The notes: generated from the letters alone by a model not told the origin. Numbered from the stretch's first letter, positions 12,208-28,548 are shown. The stretch: 64,000 nt of DNA from Tetrahymena elliotti 4EA (GCA_000231825.2 JH720323.1:647825-711824); one strand, 5' to 3'. Translations and numbers: made by a program.

Positions 12208-15200
12208 ATGATTTCCTTCATTCTAAGTCAGCTTTTATGTTTTTTTCATAAGAGTCACCTTGCTCAAATATTTAGCGGAGTCAAGAATGACAGGTTTTAT
12301 CTTTTAGATATGGTTTTTCAAATTGTTAATCGTTAATTTTATTATTCAAAAAGAATAATGCTGTCTATTGAGGTTTTAAAGAAGATTGTTTGTTTGTTTA
12401 GTATTATGGTATAAAGCAGAGAGAATTTACTTCTTATCTTTCTTTAACTCACGTTTTCTTTATATATTGTAATTATTGTTTTGTTTGATATTTGTTTTGG
12501 GAGAGGAAATAGTTATAATTAAATCAATTATTAAGTACATCAAAACCCAGTTGCTTTTTGCATCTCACTTTGTTACTTTTAATTAATCAATCTATACTCA
12601 ATTACTCCCATATGTTTATTATATTTTTTATTAAAAAAATAAATTCTTCATTAATTTATTCTACCTTCTTTGATATGCACTTATCACTCTCTTTCATTCA
12701 AAAATGATAGTAATCCAGCTCCAAAAAATAAGATTTTTCTATTTTATTCCATTTTACTCATATTTCATACCAACTCGTATGATTTGTAACTATCATTAAC
12801 CAGCTAAAAGAACCAGGGGAGATATCATATTAAATAATTACAAAAATTGTTTAGAAGCACATTGTAATTAAGCTATAATTGGTTATCTGTAAATAATTAT
12901 TTTCTTTGTTTTCTTAATTTCCTTCTAAATGAAATTACCCTTCTTTATTTTTCTATGATTCATAATTTTCAGTTCCTCTAATTACTTTTTCTCCTCTTTG
13001 CTAATCTCTCGTTACTATAAATTACTATTTTTGTTATATTTGATTCACAATAACTTGCCTATATATCGTTTGATTTAATTCTATTGTAAAAAATTTCGTA
13101 TTCAATTATAAGGGCTCCAAGATAGTAAAATTAGATGCTCATAATCATATTTTTTTTTATAATTTCATTTTTTTAAACAAATGGTTCTATGCAATCTAAA
13201 TTTTGAAATAATTAACAAGTTACATCTGTATATAATCAGATCCTTACCCAACTATTAATTTGCATGAATCTATAAAAATTTAAAAAAAGATAATTAATAA
13301 CTCCAATTAGAAAGCTGCCTTTATGTTACTTCTCATAAATGCAAAATATAATGTGCCAATAATATGTATTATTTTAGCTATTGCTAATTTATTTTTGTGA
13401 TCGTTAAATTTATTTTACTATGAATGAAAATAATCTGCATTTACTCATTAAAAATTATCTACTTTTAAAAACAAATAAATTTATTTATTGTAATTATTTT
13501 CAGACTAACATTATTTATATCAGTTTTTTGAACTTCAAGTGCTCATATTTAAAAGTTAATTGAGACCAAAATTATTTGTTTAGAAATATTTTTAGAAAGA
13601 GTATATTTTATATATATTTATTATTTATATATTTACATAAATTCTTTTTTAGTTTTAATTAGTGAATCATTTTTTTGATTTGTGGCTTTCTGCTCTTAAA
13701 TCAAAAATACAAAATTATCCCAAAAAAAGGCCTTCTTGGTATAATTTATAATTACTAAAATCTAATTTAAATGATTACATCATCAAAATAAATTAGTAGC
13801 AGAATTCAAATAAATTTAATAAAAATTGTAATACTAATCTTTTCATAATCTTCAAAAACTATAATTTCTTGAACTCAATTAAAATTATTTGAATAATAAA
13901 TTAGAATTAAGGAGCCAATAATGGATTTATTAATAGAAATGAAGCAACTAATTATTTACATACAAACTAAAATATTTTAGAAAAAATCCTTCACAGTTGT
14001 CATATTAAATACTTAATTTAAAATAATTATTCAATATACTATTTACATTTAAATTTTAGGGAATTTAAAGCTGAAAATATTCTCTTAAAAAAAAAAATTC
14101 TATTTTCCTTAATTAAGTTATTATAAATATAGATGATTCAATTAAATTAGCAAAAATTAATATATGATTTCTAACTATATTTTGCCTAAAATTTACATGT
14201 AATTATGCTGAAGAATCTCTCTTATTTGTAGCCAATTTCAGATAGATAACTATTTAAAATTTAATAATTTAAACATTATTAATCATAAAAAGAAGCATAA
14301 TTATAAATGCATATTTATATTAATTATCAAAAAAATACATTAAAATTATGTATTAGCCAAATATATGACTATTTAAAATTAAATAGAATATAATTAGTTA
14401 ATTTAGATTTTTTTTTAATTTCTTACAATTTTACTTAACATAGGTGTCTTCTAATAATTAAAAAAAATTAAAGTATATTTTCCTATTTCTCATAAAAATA
14501 TTTTAAGTTTTGCAGTTTAATCAAAATCGAAATACTTTACAGAATATCAAAAAAATATGGTTTATTACTTGTAAGGAAAAATGTTTTTTTGATGGTTTAT
14601 TTTTGATATTAGAAAGAAATAATTTTTGTGTTATGTGCTATTTAATAAATAGATTCATTATTAATTGTATTGTTATATATAATTTTACCTATTTAATAAA
14701 AACAGTGGGTGAAAATTTCGCGAAATAGCAAAAGCGAAATAATTAGTTTGTAAATTGTTTTTTGAAATTGAATGAAAAGCAAGGAGGAAAAATGAAAAAT
14801 TTTTGATATTAAGAAAAAGAAAGTGAAAAAATAAACAAATTCTTTTTCAATTTCCTTCTTGCTTCTTTTTTTTTTCTATTCCCTAAATGTTAAGTTCTCT
14901 CCTTCTTTTTTATTAAATATTTTGATAAAAAATTTACTTAAAGAGTCTCTCTTTTGATTTTTTGCTTTTAATCAATGGATCTTTAAGTCAAGCAATCAGC
15001 CAGAATTAAGAAGATTATTATGATGAAGAAAGGCTTTTCTTGATTAATTTAGAAAAATTCACTTAAAATAAAGAGTAGTGAATGATCTATACTCCAATTT
15101 TGCTTTTATCAAAATAATATCTATTCATCATCATAAGCATCTTAGTAAAATCCATTTAAAGAGATTTAATCAAGAGTAATAAAAGAGTGAATAACAAGAA

Positions 15201-15304
15201 GAGCCTGCTTTGTCTCTAACAATAAGAAGAAAGCAAAAAAAATTTTTTTTTTTTACTCACCAAGTATTTCTAGCCCACCATTGCCGATTTTTTTCATCTT
15301 CATC
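12208..15304. other. Long divergent intergenic region
   Basis: A 3.1-kb gap between two divergent genes. It is AT-rich with T- and A-runs. Short open stretches, including a 72-codon one at 14510-14728, have no domain and poor codon character. The part after 14970 has in-frame Gln-coding text interrupted by TGA and is probably 5' leader of the next gene. A palindrome at 14716-14725 is listed separately. No RNA gene was seen. Confidence 0.45.
14716..14725. promoter_or_regulatory. TTTCGCGAAA palindrome, possible E2F/DP-type site
   Basis: A perfect 10-bp palindrome with two CG dinucleotides, in DNA where CG is very rare. It is followed within 15 bases by AAAGCGAAA. E2F/DP factors bind TTTSGCGC-like cores, so a cell-cycle element upstream of the 15.3-kb gene is possible. 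It lies about 590 bp from the chosen start codon. Recognition rests on pattern only. Confidence 0.3.
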
Positions 15305-17902
15305 ATGCAACAGCAACAGAGTAAAAAGCGCAGATTTTTAGGAAAGCTTATAGCAGATCTTTAAAATAATAGCGTAGTTGCATAAAGTCCTTCTCAAGTT
15401 CTTGAACCAAAAATCTAGAAAAAAAGACTTATTGCAGTTCCTATGTACTACAATATATAGCCTCTATATGAATTTTTTTTAATTGGAGAAATTAACTTAG
15501 AGCTCTAACTTGACAGTGAAGAAGAGTATTTCCCAATAGGCATCAAGCAGTCTCCTTTAAATAAGTGGCGTCCGTTTGTCAAAGCGGAATAGTTTCATAA
15601 CCGTATCGAAATGACTATTGATGCAAGTTATCAAGGCATCTCTGAATTTGAATTCATCATCTAAAAGCTCTAATGCTGCTCTAATGATGTATATAAATAG
15701 TTAGCTCACTATTTACAAGCCTACTAGCATTTCATTCGCCGCATTAAGGAAAAGATGCTGTAAAACCCTGTGCCTCCACGTCTCTACGAATATAAATTTT
15801 AAAATTTTATAAAAAAAGCAACTGAATATGTTGATAGTCTTCCTATTGACGGTCTCTATGCTGTATCTATATTATAACTCGACTATAATATCTATAATAC
15901 TAAACGTATTAAATTTATTGTAAGCAAAGCTCTAGCAGAAATAGTAGGAGGTGTTGATTAAGCAGAATGTGCAAATATTCTTCTCAGAAAGGGATGGCTT
16001 GAAGTATTTGGAGGGTCTTAGCGTATCATGAAGAACATTATGCTTCTAAATCGTTTAATGAAAGAAGGTAGATAACTCTTAACATTCAAGATCTACACTG
16101 TTGATAAGATATTAATTTAGGTGGAAGCAGAAATTGAAATTGTTCAGAACCTTAGAACATTTGTCGATGTTGGATTTGTAGAAGTAATTAGATTTACTAT
16201 ATCACCTGAAACTAGATCCTATCTCTACCAAATGAGAAAGTCAGATAATTAGCTAAAGAGTTTACCATATGAGCTTTATTTTAATAACAAGACATTTGAT
16301 CCTATACCTCCTTCTACTTCACTAACTTACTCAGCTTTCAACAAAGAGAATCCTATAGCTAAATAATTAAGAGATGAACAAGAGAATAACAAGTTAGATG
16401 GATATCTCGAAACATTTGCAAATTAAGTAAAATGATTTTTTGCTAAAATTATTTGAGAATTTAATTTAACCAATAATCAAAAGCCATATCACGAGAAAAG
16501 CCATGAAATTTAGAACATCGAAAATATTAATGGATAATATTATTTTAATTAGACCAGTGTCCCTAGCCAAGGTTATTACAATAATGGAAGATATTCTTAA
16601 AGGCCATCAATAGATGAAGATTTTGAGTAAAGATCTCAAATGCCAATCAAAAAGGAAGAAGAAGAATCCAACCTTTCATACAAAAAACTTAATTCTACTA
16701 AATAATAAAATAACTCGAAAAGAAGTAGGAGCAATAGCAACAGTAGTAATTATAGTAATCAAGAAATTCCTGGTGCTATGACTATAAAAGAGTTAGAATA
16801 ACATGTTGATTAGCAAGAGCAAAATAAATAAAGACCCAATTCTGATTAAAATAGCATGACATAAACAGGAAAAACAAAACGTCATCCTAACTATGACCAG
16901 CATGAATTAGATGAAAAGTATTCCAAAAAAAGCTAAGCTTTTATAGAAAGGTTTTATAGTGAATAAGAAGTGCAAAAAATATTATTAACCCAAGCAGCAG
17001 CAGCTCCTAAAAAGTTACCTTCTCCTAACTCCTATGCTGAATCCTAACTGTAAGCAGAATAAAAGAATGATTTATCTACAAGAGCTGACAGTTTAGATGT
17101 CCGTAGTCATACCTCATCAACATCTGAAAATAATTTGAATATAAATTTTATAAGTAGCCTTGATTAATGTGTAATCAGGAGATAAAAATAAGATGAATCT
17201 TAAAATGAAAAAATATAAATTAACTACTCTCAAATATAATAAACTTAATTAAATAATAATAATAGTAATATGTTAAATGATTTTTTTAGAACAAATCAAA
17301 ATAATAATTAGAATATTTATAGTACAAATCCAAACACAGAGATAAAATAATCAAATTAACTTTTTTAATTTGCAAGCAAAACTCAATTTTAATCAAATAA
17401 TTACAATAACAATTTTATTGGTTTAAATAATGAAACTATGAATATCAACCCTAATATTCCTAAAAGTTAAATTCCTAATTTATTAAATGATAATTTTGAT
17501 CATAATTCTTAAGAAGGCCTTTTGCCATATGAACAGTCTTATGATGATAATGAAATTTTCGAACAAAAAAATAAAATGTAAAAAAGTAATTACTAAAATT
17601 TTCCTTCTTTAGAAATATAATTTTAGCATGACCATACCTAAAGTTATGCTTAGTATTAAAAAGATGACATTTAAAATTATGGATCAATAGGTCATGAGCT
17701 GTAATAATAAAAATCATAGAATGGCTTGCATGAATATGAAAATTAATAACAATTCTAAGAATTAGGAATTGAAGATTAAGATATGTATGACCACCATTAC
17801 TTTAACATTTTTGAAGATGAATCTCTAGGATGTAAATTTGAAGAACTACAATAAGAATAAAAAAAGCTTCATAAAATGATATATCATTAACATTATTATT
17901 GA
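15305..17902 (+). CDS. Unknown 846-residue protein: folded N-terminal half, Q/N-rich C-terminal half
   Basis: The start ATG (15305) opens MQQQQSKKRRFLGKL and the stop TGA ends at 17902. One intron (16427..16483, 57 nt) keeps the frame. Residues about 40-370 are a compact, non-repetitive region with no recognised domain; typical text is LNKWRPFVKAEQF, QNPVPPRLYEYKF and GWLEVFGGSQRIM. From about 380 on the protein is Q/N/S-rich and prion-like, with one ordered island (IPGAMTIKELEQH) and two basic patches. There is no signal peptide or membrane segment. The frame is open for some distance upstream of 15305 (SPSISSPPLP), so the start could be slightly earlier. An RNA-granule or RNA-binding role is a guess from composition only. 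Confidence 0.8.
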
Positions 17903-19606
17903 AAGAAATTTATATTTTATGGAAACTAGTTATTATTTGTCATAAAATTGTATCAAAATCTTTTAATAATTCTCATTTTTTCTCATTCATGCTCTTCTTT
18001 CTTAAAAATTTAAAGATTTTAAATTTTTTTATTTTTCATTCATTATTCATATATTTAATAATTCTTTAATTTTGAATTTTTATTATACTATTTATTACAT
18101 TTATTTACTGGTCAATCTCAATAAATTTTTGTTTTGAAATCTATGAAAGATTTGTATTCTTTTCATCCTTCCTTTTTTAATTATTCAGAAAATGAAAGTT
18201 TATCACAAAAATTTAAATTTAAATGATGAATTTATTTTTAATTAATTTAATTACTATCTCTAAAATCTTAAATATTTTCAAAATATATTTTTGTTCTATC
18301 AATATCTCTAAAAATATTAACACTCTTTATAAAAACCATAGAATGTTGTAAAAAGTATGTCTAATTTAAGTGATGTTGCAGAATTGTTATCCTAATTTTG
18401 TGATTGGAAAGTAAGAACATTATTTTATTAGAAACTAAATAAAAACTAAAAACCTAGTATTTAAATTAAAATCACAAGTATTTTTAACATCATATATTCC
18501 CATACATTCTTCTGTAAAGATAAAAATAAAAAAAATAAATATTTTTCACTTTTCTTTGATAAAATTTCAATTTTCCTCAATGATTTAAAATCAAAAGATG
18601 ATTTGTAACTTTTACCTGTAAGTAAGTAAAATCAAAAGTAAAAACTATTTAAATTTACAATTAGCCGAATGTTTGCAAATAAGCTAAAGATTTTTTAAAT
18701 AGCCACTAACTCAAAAAGTTTTGTTTAAATGTTGAGGATTACTAATTCTATACCTACCTACCTATTAAAATAATTATAAAATTTAAAATTAACATGACAT
18801 AGAAAAAATAATTAAAAAGGAAAAAATGATTTAAATAGATGAAAGAAAATTATCCAAATATGCAATTCGTTGCATAAAAAAATAAAATTTTTTGAATGAA
18901 CTTTTCCACAAAAAGTTTGTTTAAATGTTGTCTATTGTAAATTGAACATTATTACTACAATGTAAATTGAACATCTTTTAAAATATTTGAGAAGATTGAA
19001 TAGATCTGAACTTTGAAAAAGAAAAAAAGAAGAAAAGAAAAATTATTGAAGAGGGTGAATTAATAATATTATTTAAATGTTAAATTTAGACTTTAGCAAT
19101 GTAATTATTTATGTTTAACAATGAAGAGAAGATATAATAATATTAAAGTGAACTTGTTTTTTAATTACTCCTGAATTAATGGGTAAAAATAACTTTAATG
19201 ATATTATTAATGTTAGATATTGTCAGACTCTTTCCTATGATGTATTTAACGTATGACGCTTACTTATTATTAATATTAATGCAATTATGCTTTATCTCAT
19301 TTAAATGCTATTTTGCATTAGTAAAATCTCATATTAATTTATTGAAAAGTCTTAAATTTTATATGACACGGCTTTCTCATTTCATAAGTATTTGTTTGTA
19401 CTCACCTTGTGTAATTGATTGAGGTCTGGTACTATTTTTAATATTTAAATTTTTCATCTTCATAAAACAATAACCCTACAATTAATATAATTGAATTAAA
19501 TAAATAATTATCGAAACAAAAATCTTAATTCAAAACAAAAAAAAGAAAACAAGATCTTTTAGAGTTAGATTTTCAGAAGTATTTATCTCAAATATTGTTT
19601 AGATAA
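17903..19606. other. Intergenic region with short direct repeats
   Basis: AT-rich tandem-gene spacer. It holds two short direct repeats, listed separately, and a 74-codon open stretch at 19198-19422 that is hydrophobic and without recognisable features. No gene is supported. Confidence 0.45.
18713..18930 (+). repeat. Two near-identical 21-22 bp direct repeats
   Basis: The motif AAAAAGTTTTGTTTAAATGTTG at 18713-18734 recurs with one T fewer at 18910-18930. Just downstream TGTAAATTGAACAT occurs twice, at 18936-18949 and 18961-18974. These stand out from the simple A/T runs around them. They may be shared regulatory elements upstream of the lipase gene, or remnants of a local duplication. Confidence 0.5.
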
Positions 19607-21754
19607 ATGTAGGATTAGATACAAGGAGAGATTAGCTATTAAAATATCTTTAAAAACAGAGAGTTGTTTATTTAGTTATAGCAAGCTATACCCTAAACAA
19701 TTGAAAATTTGAAGAGAGCTGAATAGACCAGAGCAATGCTTTGGATGCTTTATCAAAGAATTTCTCAATAGTTTGAAGTGCCTGCTATCTCGGACATTAT
19801 AGCTTAAGTAGATTTTTACACAAGCACTCTATTAAAATGCTTATTTGAAGTCAAGCAAGTTAAAAATTCCGATAATATTGAGGAAGAAATACCCGTTTTT
19901 AATAACCACATAATCAATGATGAGGAGTCTACAAGTGAATCAAATGAAGAAGAAAGATTGGTAAAGAACAAAATGACTCTCTTTCTTAAATAAGATGTAA
20001 ATATTTTTGTATTAGAAGAAGCTATGGAGAAAACAAAAATTTGCATCTTCGATGTCTTGATGAGCCATGGCTAGAGAGGCTTAAATGATAATGCAGAAAA
20101 TGAAAGAGTCATGGAAGAGATGATTGCTTATTTTTTATCTGCTAATGGAAAACTAAGCTTATTAATAGAGCTGCTACCTTTAATAGTTTATTTTAACAAA
20201 AATGATTTAATGTCTTTACCTCGCTATGATGAAAGATGGAGAAACCTTTACAGAAATTCTTTGAGATATAGAAAATTAGCCTCAGATGCAGAATTAATAG
20301 AAAGGTTAAAAGTATTTGAAAAATCTATCTACCTTGCTAACTCCCTCTGCTATAAAGTATACAAAATTGAAAATAAGCCTCTCAAATAATTTATGGCTCT
20401 AGCACGCAGTGCTTAATATTTTTTCTTTAGTGAGGAAGCTCGTCTTCTAACTGTAAAATTCTAAACTAACCCAGATCCTAAAGCTGCTGTTTTAGTTTGG
20501 GACATTATAGAACAAATAAAGATGTGGGAAATTTTTGTTTCTTTTCTTATTGATAAAATATAATATCATGAAGTTATTCAAGTAGATGCAAATGCATATC
20601 CTACTCTAACAGAGGAAATGATTAAAAGTGAACTAGAAAACAATACAATTTATGAAAAATATTAATCTGAACCAGTAACTAAAAGAGTCCCTCAAGATAA
20701 AGACATAGATACAGCTTCATCTAATAAAATATAAATTCGTGTTGTTTCTGCTAAGAGTCTCTAAAGAAGATAATATGGTGAGCCTTTAGATTTTCCTTCT
20801 TCGAAAAAAAGTATTAGTTCTACTTTGGCTCAAGGAGTTAAAAATATTTTGAAGCTCTCATCTAAGCTCATATAAAAGCCTTAATTAAAATCTAATAATA
20901 AAAATAATGAAAGAGATGGTAATAATGAAGAAGAAGAAGAAAAAACAGATACCTTCTTTAGACAACCTACTTTTAAGGGAGAGAGAGAGGTATTTGATGA
21001 AGTTATATTCCATATTCATGGAGGAGGATGGGTAAGTATGTCTTCTTTTTCTCATTAAATTTACACAAGAAGATGGGCTAACATGTTGAAAGATGTTCCT
21101 ACATTCTCAATAGATTACAAACTCCTTCCTTAGAATAAATATCCTACAGCTCTTGCTGATTGCTTTTAAGCCTATTGTTGGATATTGTTTAATGCAGAAG
21201 ACTACTATAATATTAAAATTAATAAAATCCTGATTGCAGGTGACTCAGCTGGAGCTAATATGGCCCTAGGTGTTTGTCTTTTAGCTCACAAGCATGGAAT
21301 ACGTTAACCAGATGGTCTTCTCTTATGTTATCCTGCTGTTAACTTAAGTACAGATATTTATACACCTTCATTCCTTACTTCACTTTTTGATCCTATAGTT
21401 CCACACACTTTCCTTAAAAGCTGTGTTTCTATGTATGTCAAAAACAGCTAAGATTCTAAAATAGATCCATTCCTTAGCCCAATATTATTCCCTAATCGAA
21501 TTATGAAATTGTTACCACCTATGCGCATTATGGTAGGAGAAGATGATTCTTTACATGATGATACTATACGCTTTACTGAAAAACTTCTTGTTTCTGGTCA
21601 TAAAAATGTAAAAACTGTAATTTATAATTTAATGAGACATGGTTTCCTTAACTATGACTATCCATTTGGATTTGATTCTTCTAAAGCTATTGAAGACACT
21701 GGAATAATGTTAGCTGAGTTACTAGACCCTGTAAATACTTATGTGGCTTATTGA
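19607..21754 (+). CDS. Hormone-sensitive lipase family protein
   Basis: A 715-residue serine hydrolase with no intron. ATG at 19607 is followed directly by TAG (Gln), MQDQIQGEISYQN. Residues 1 to about 400 are a helical region comparable to the N-terminal HSL domain. Residues 440-715 are the alpha/beta-hydrolase domain: oxyanion-hole motif HGGGW at 471, nucleophile motif GDSAG with Ser547, probable catalytic Asp647 in EDDSLHDD, and His678 in RHGFLN. This is the full HSL triad and motif set. Family members hydrolyse diacylglycerol, cholesteryl esters or short acyl esters at lipid droplets. An acidic loop (NNEEEEEKTD, about 445) sits where mammalian HSL has its regulatory module. Length is close to mammalian HSL (about 775). 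Other start codons upstream were not found in frame. Confidence 0.94.
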
Positions 21755-22379
21755 TATAAATTTTTTTATACTTAAATTTCAATAAATCATAAAATTAAGC
21801 TTACATTAGATAGTTATCTTAGTTAATTATGAAATTTAAAAAAATGTTATATTTGATATTATTTTATCAATATTTATTCCATAAAATCTTTTAATTTTTT
21901 TCATCTTCCTATCAAAATCATTAAATAATTTATTAATTATTCAAAACAATCTTTTAAGCTTATTACTTCTTTTTTAAGATCTGCTTCAATTATCATTTAT
22001 TTATCAATTCCAAATGTAAAATTATGATGTTTTAGCATTGATACTTAAAAGTAATATTTGTTATTAAATAATAAGTCAAAAATACAAACTTCAATTTACG
22101 ATCTTAAAATTTCTATTGTGTGTCTGTCTTACTTTAATCATAAAAGAATCTTGTAAAATTCTCCTAAAATGTTTTTTTAGTAAATATTTACTTCTTATTC
22201 TCTTAATCTTAAAAGTAAAAAAAAAATAAATAAAGAGTCTACTTTCATATTATATATTCTATGTTTTTTTCTGTTCTCTACTTAATTAATTTAAATAGAA
22301 TTTATTGATATTTTTGCTAAAAAGATATACAAAATCTTATTTTAAAAAGAATCCACTTTGATCTCAAAATTATAAAAAA
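21755..22379. other. Intergenic spacer
   Basis: AT-rich spacer between two tandem (+) genes. I see only T-runs and scattered short open stretches; no gene, RNA or repeat. Confidence 0.5.
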
Positions 22380-23240
22380 ATGGATGAAAGATTAAGAAAG
22401 TAGGTGTATGATTTGCTGTCAAGTACAGAAAGTTAGTATGGATTTAAGATTATTTTTGCTGGAGAAACTGGGTCAAGATCGTATGGCTTAGAAACTGAAA
22501 ACTCTGATGTAGATATAAAAGGATTCTTTTTGTATTCAGAAGACAAATATCTAGGAGTGTAAAAGCTAACTTCGTACTTGAAACTAAACCATGAAACGAA
22601 ATTAAATAAATTAGTGGATGTAGATCTTGAATTAATAGATCTCAGAAAATTTTTAAGAGATATATGCAAAAATATAATCTTGGATGAAAGCACACTTTGG
22701 CTTTAAACTAAAAGTGTATACATAGATTTGATACCTAAAGAATTAAAAGTCATTTTATAAACTAGCATTTAACCTCCAATTTTTTAAATATGGAGTAAGA
22801 TCAGTAAATATTAGTAAAAGTTTATCAAAGCTAAATAATCTGATGATGGAATAATAATAGTTAAAGATGTATTGAATTCTATTGTGTAAAGCTTTTAAAT
22901 TTTTTATCTGAAAAGCCTAGGAAATTTAAAAGATATTTAATTAAACTTTGAAGGTATTTATCAATAAGTAAAATAAATCTTTTCAAATGACCAAAATAAA
23001 CCCGATTTATTGCAATATATTGATAAAATGTATCAGCTAGGTTAGATTTTATATGAATTAAAAAAGATTGATAATAAAAACAGGATTCATATGGATGACT
23101 AAAGATTAAAAGATTACTTTTATTATATGCAAACATATGTTCTAAATGAATATCCAGAGGAAAGAAATGATTTTAATCACTTATAAAAGTCTAATAGTAT
23201 TTTTAGATTATACATATCTGAACTATCAAAAATCTTATGA
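22380..23240 (+). CDS. RlaP-type predicted nucleotidyltransferase
   Basis: An intronless 286-residue protein, MDERLRKQVYDLL to a TGA at 23240. Near residue 33 it carries the polymerase-beta superfamily signature GSRSYGLETENSDVDIKG. The Gly-Ser pair binds the nucleotide triphosphate and the DxD pair binds metal. The spacing and the hydrophobic strand that follows (FFLYS) match the RlaP/YcgL-like predicted nucleotidyltransferases (PF10127), which are mostly bacterial, archaeal and phage proteins linked to RNA repair. A later stretch (VDLELIDLRKFLRDI) supplies the expected third acidic residue. The remainder is helical. Substrate is unknown; terminal nucleotide addition to RNA is an inference. 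Lack of introns beside intron-bearing neighbours would fit acquisition by transfer, though the lipase next door is intronless too. Confidence 0.85.
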
Positions 23241-24052
23241 AATTATTAAATTTATTTTTTATACCAAATATTTTTTATAAATTTTAGCTTAAATCTTAAT
23301 TTATCTAACAAGCATTTTGAATTCGGAAATATAATATTATATAAAATTAATTTTTATAAAAAAACTTAAACAATGCATGAAAATTAATTGAGTTTTTATT
23401 AAATAAATTTAATTTTATGCTTAATAATTATAGTTAGTTGTTTTATCTTTTCAATATTTTTAATATTATTACTCTTAAAATCTAATTTTCACTTAAAGAA
23501 ATTAATTACATATAATGTATTTTGACTAAACATATTCAATGTTTAAAAGTTATTTGGTAACATTTTAAAAAGCTCTAGAATTAATTCTTTGATGATATAA
23601 AATTTTATTTTATTTTCAACATAAAAATAGCTTTTTTAGAAGTTTATAAATTATTTGGTATTTTTAAACTAATTTTACTTATTTGTATGATATGATTTAA
23701 TAATATTATTATTAATTAGGGTAAATTTGGAGAATATTTTCCAAACAGTTTTAGACTCAAATCTACTTAAAAGCTGTTTGCTGAACCAAATTTTTTAGAA
23801 AATAAATGGATTTTATTTTACTGATCAGATTTAAAAATGAGAGTATTTATGATCATTTTTAAATAGTAATATTTATATACCTTAAACAGATTAAAGCTCT
23901 TTTCGTTTATATTATAATATCTTTAAATATTTTTAAGTTTTTTACTATCAAAATAATCAATAATTATTAATTCAAAAATCCAGTTTTTTTCTTCAACAAA
24001 ATATACTTTGCAGGATCAGGAATTATTAAATTTTTAGCAAATTTTTACAAAA
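23241..24052. other. Intergenic spacer
   Basis: AT-rich DNA with no supported gene. It includes the 3' end of the nucleotidyltransferase gene and the promoter of the cornichon gene. Confidence 0.5.
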
Positions 24053-24505
24053 ATGGAAACTATTCTTTGGTTTGCAATGCTTTTAAGCAATTTTTTCTCT
24101 ACATTGCTTGCAATATATTTCTATCTTCTTCATGAAGACTTCAAAAACGAAAAAATAACAGCTTATAATTTGACTTAAATATTATCTAAATATATCCCAA
24201 TAGAAATAATATTTTAATTATTAGTAACTATCTTAAGCTTTATCCATAGGAGCTACTTTCTTTTTATCTGCTTGATTCCTTTGGCTATATTTAATGCTTT
24301 AACTCTTATTAGAAGAAGCTATAAAATTTATGGATTCACTGCTTCTGAATGTCATTATCAATCTAAATAGTTATAAAATGTAATGAAATATAAATCTTTG
24401 ATTTATTTGATTTTCTGCCTCTCAATTGGTTTTAAATTTTCTCAAGCTTTTACAAGAATGGCTATTTATAGAATAAATTTTTTACTTAAAAACATTGATG
24501 GATGA
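24053..24505 (+). CDS. Cornichon/Erv14 family ER cargo receptor
   Basis: An intronless 150-residue membrane protein. It begins METILWFAMLLSNFF and has three hydrophobic segments at about 4-26, 53-82 and 113-132. The family pattern is clear: a first helix followed by the short loop YLLHEDFKNEKITAYNL (compare the H-x-DLKxDYxNPIxxC loop of cornichons), then YIPIEIIFQLLVT, then LAIFNALTLIRR before an amphipathic stretch and a last helix. Family members load transmembrane cargo into COPII vesicles at ER exit sites. Length is typical (about 140-160). The start is the first ATG in frame after an A/T-rich leader. Confidence 0.88.
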
Positions 24506-25505
24506 TTATTCTACTATTAGTCAATATGAAATACTTAAAAGCTATAAAAAAACTGTACAAGAAAATTCTATATGAACCAAAATTTAGTATAATTATTATA
24601 AAATATGAAATAGCAAGAATTAATACCTAATTAAGATAGTCTTTATTTTGAATAGATTAAGAGCTAAAAAAATAAATTAATAACAAAAAAATCTCAATAA
24701 TATCTATTAACGACTATCATTTACTACTATAATAATAATATATTTTCAAAACATATTATGTTGTCATTTTACCATATTTATAAGATAGATTGATTCAAAA
24801 TTAAAAATTGTTTTAAATTTTTTTTTTTAGTTTTTTAATGAAATAATGAATATTTTTTGGATTTAGTTCTACTCATGAATACTGAATACAGTGTACTCGG
24901 TATGAATTATTTATTAATTTAAATGAAAATATATTTCAATAAAAAATGCTAGAGATGCTAAATAATAAATGATTCAAAAAATAACTTATGAAATAAAAAT
25001 TACAATTTTTGATGATTGGTTTTATTAATAAAAAAAATAAATCATAGCATCAGACAGAAGACAGACATTTGTTGGATGAAAGTAAATAAGTATCTATCAT
25101 AGTACAAAACCTATTGTTTATTGAATTTTAATTTTTTTGAGTTAGGAGGATTGATATAAGAAATGAATATCTGTTTGTTTGTTTGTTTGTTTTTTGACTT
25201 GGTTTATGGTCTTCTGATGAAAAAAAAATTTGAAATAAAATATTGCTGTCACTAGATATTGATTTTGTTCATTTTAAAATAAATTTGTTTATAATTAGTT
25301 AATGAAAAGCTGATTGATTAATGTAATTAAAAAAATTAGCACAACAATAAAGAAAAGAAAATTTATATTTGTTTGTTTGATATTATTTTTAAATAAGATA
25401 AAACACAAATAAATAAAAAGCCAGAAGAAAGAAAGAAAAAGTATAAAAGAACTTATTAAGATTTAGTAAAGCATAATACAGTTTTTGATAAAAATTAAAG
25501 TCAAA
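24506..25505. other. Intergenic spacer with a GTTT microsatellite
   Basis: Spacer upstream of the MAP kinase gene. It contains five perfect GTTT units at 25173-25192, later scattered GTTT copies, and a short less AT-rich stretch around 24865-24905. No ORF or RNA gene is recognisable. Confidence 0.45.

Positions 25506-28548
<3,043 letters not shown>

Noticed and set aside
14510..14728. A 72-codon plus-strand ORF (MQFNQNRNTL...)
   Set aside because: It has no domain, no neighbours in frame and the composition of non-coding AT-rich DNA.
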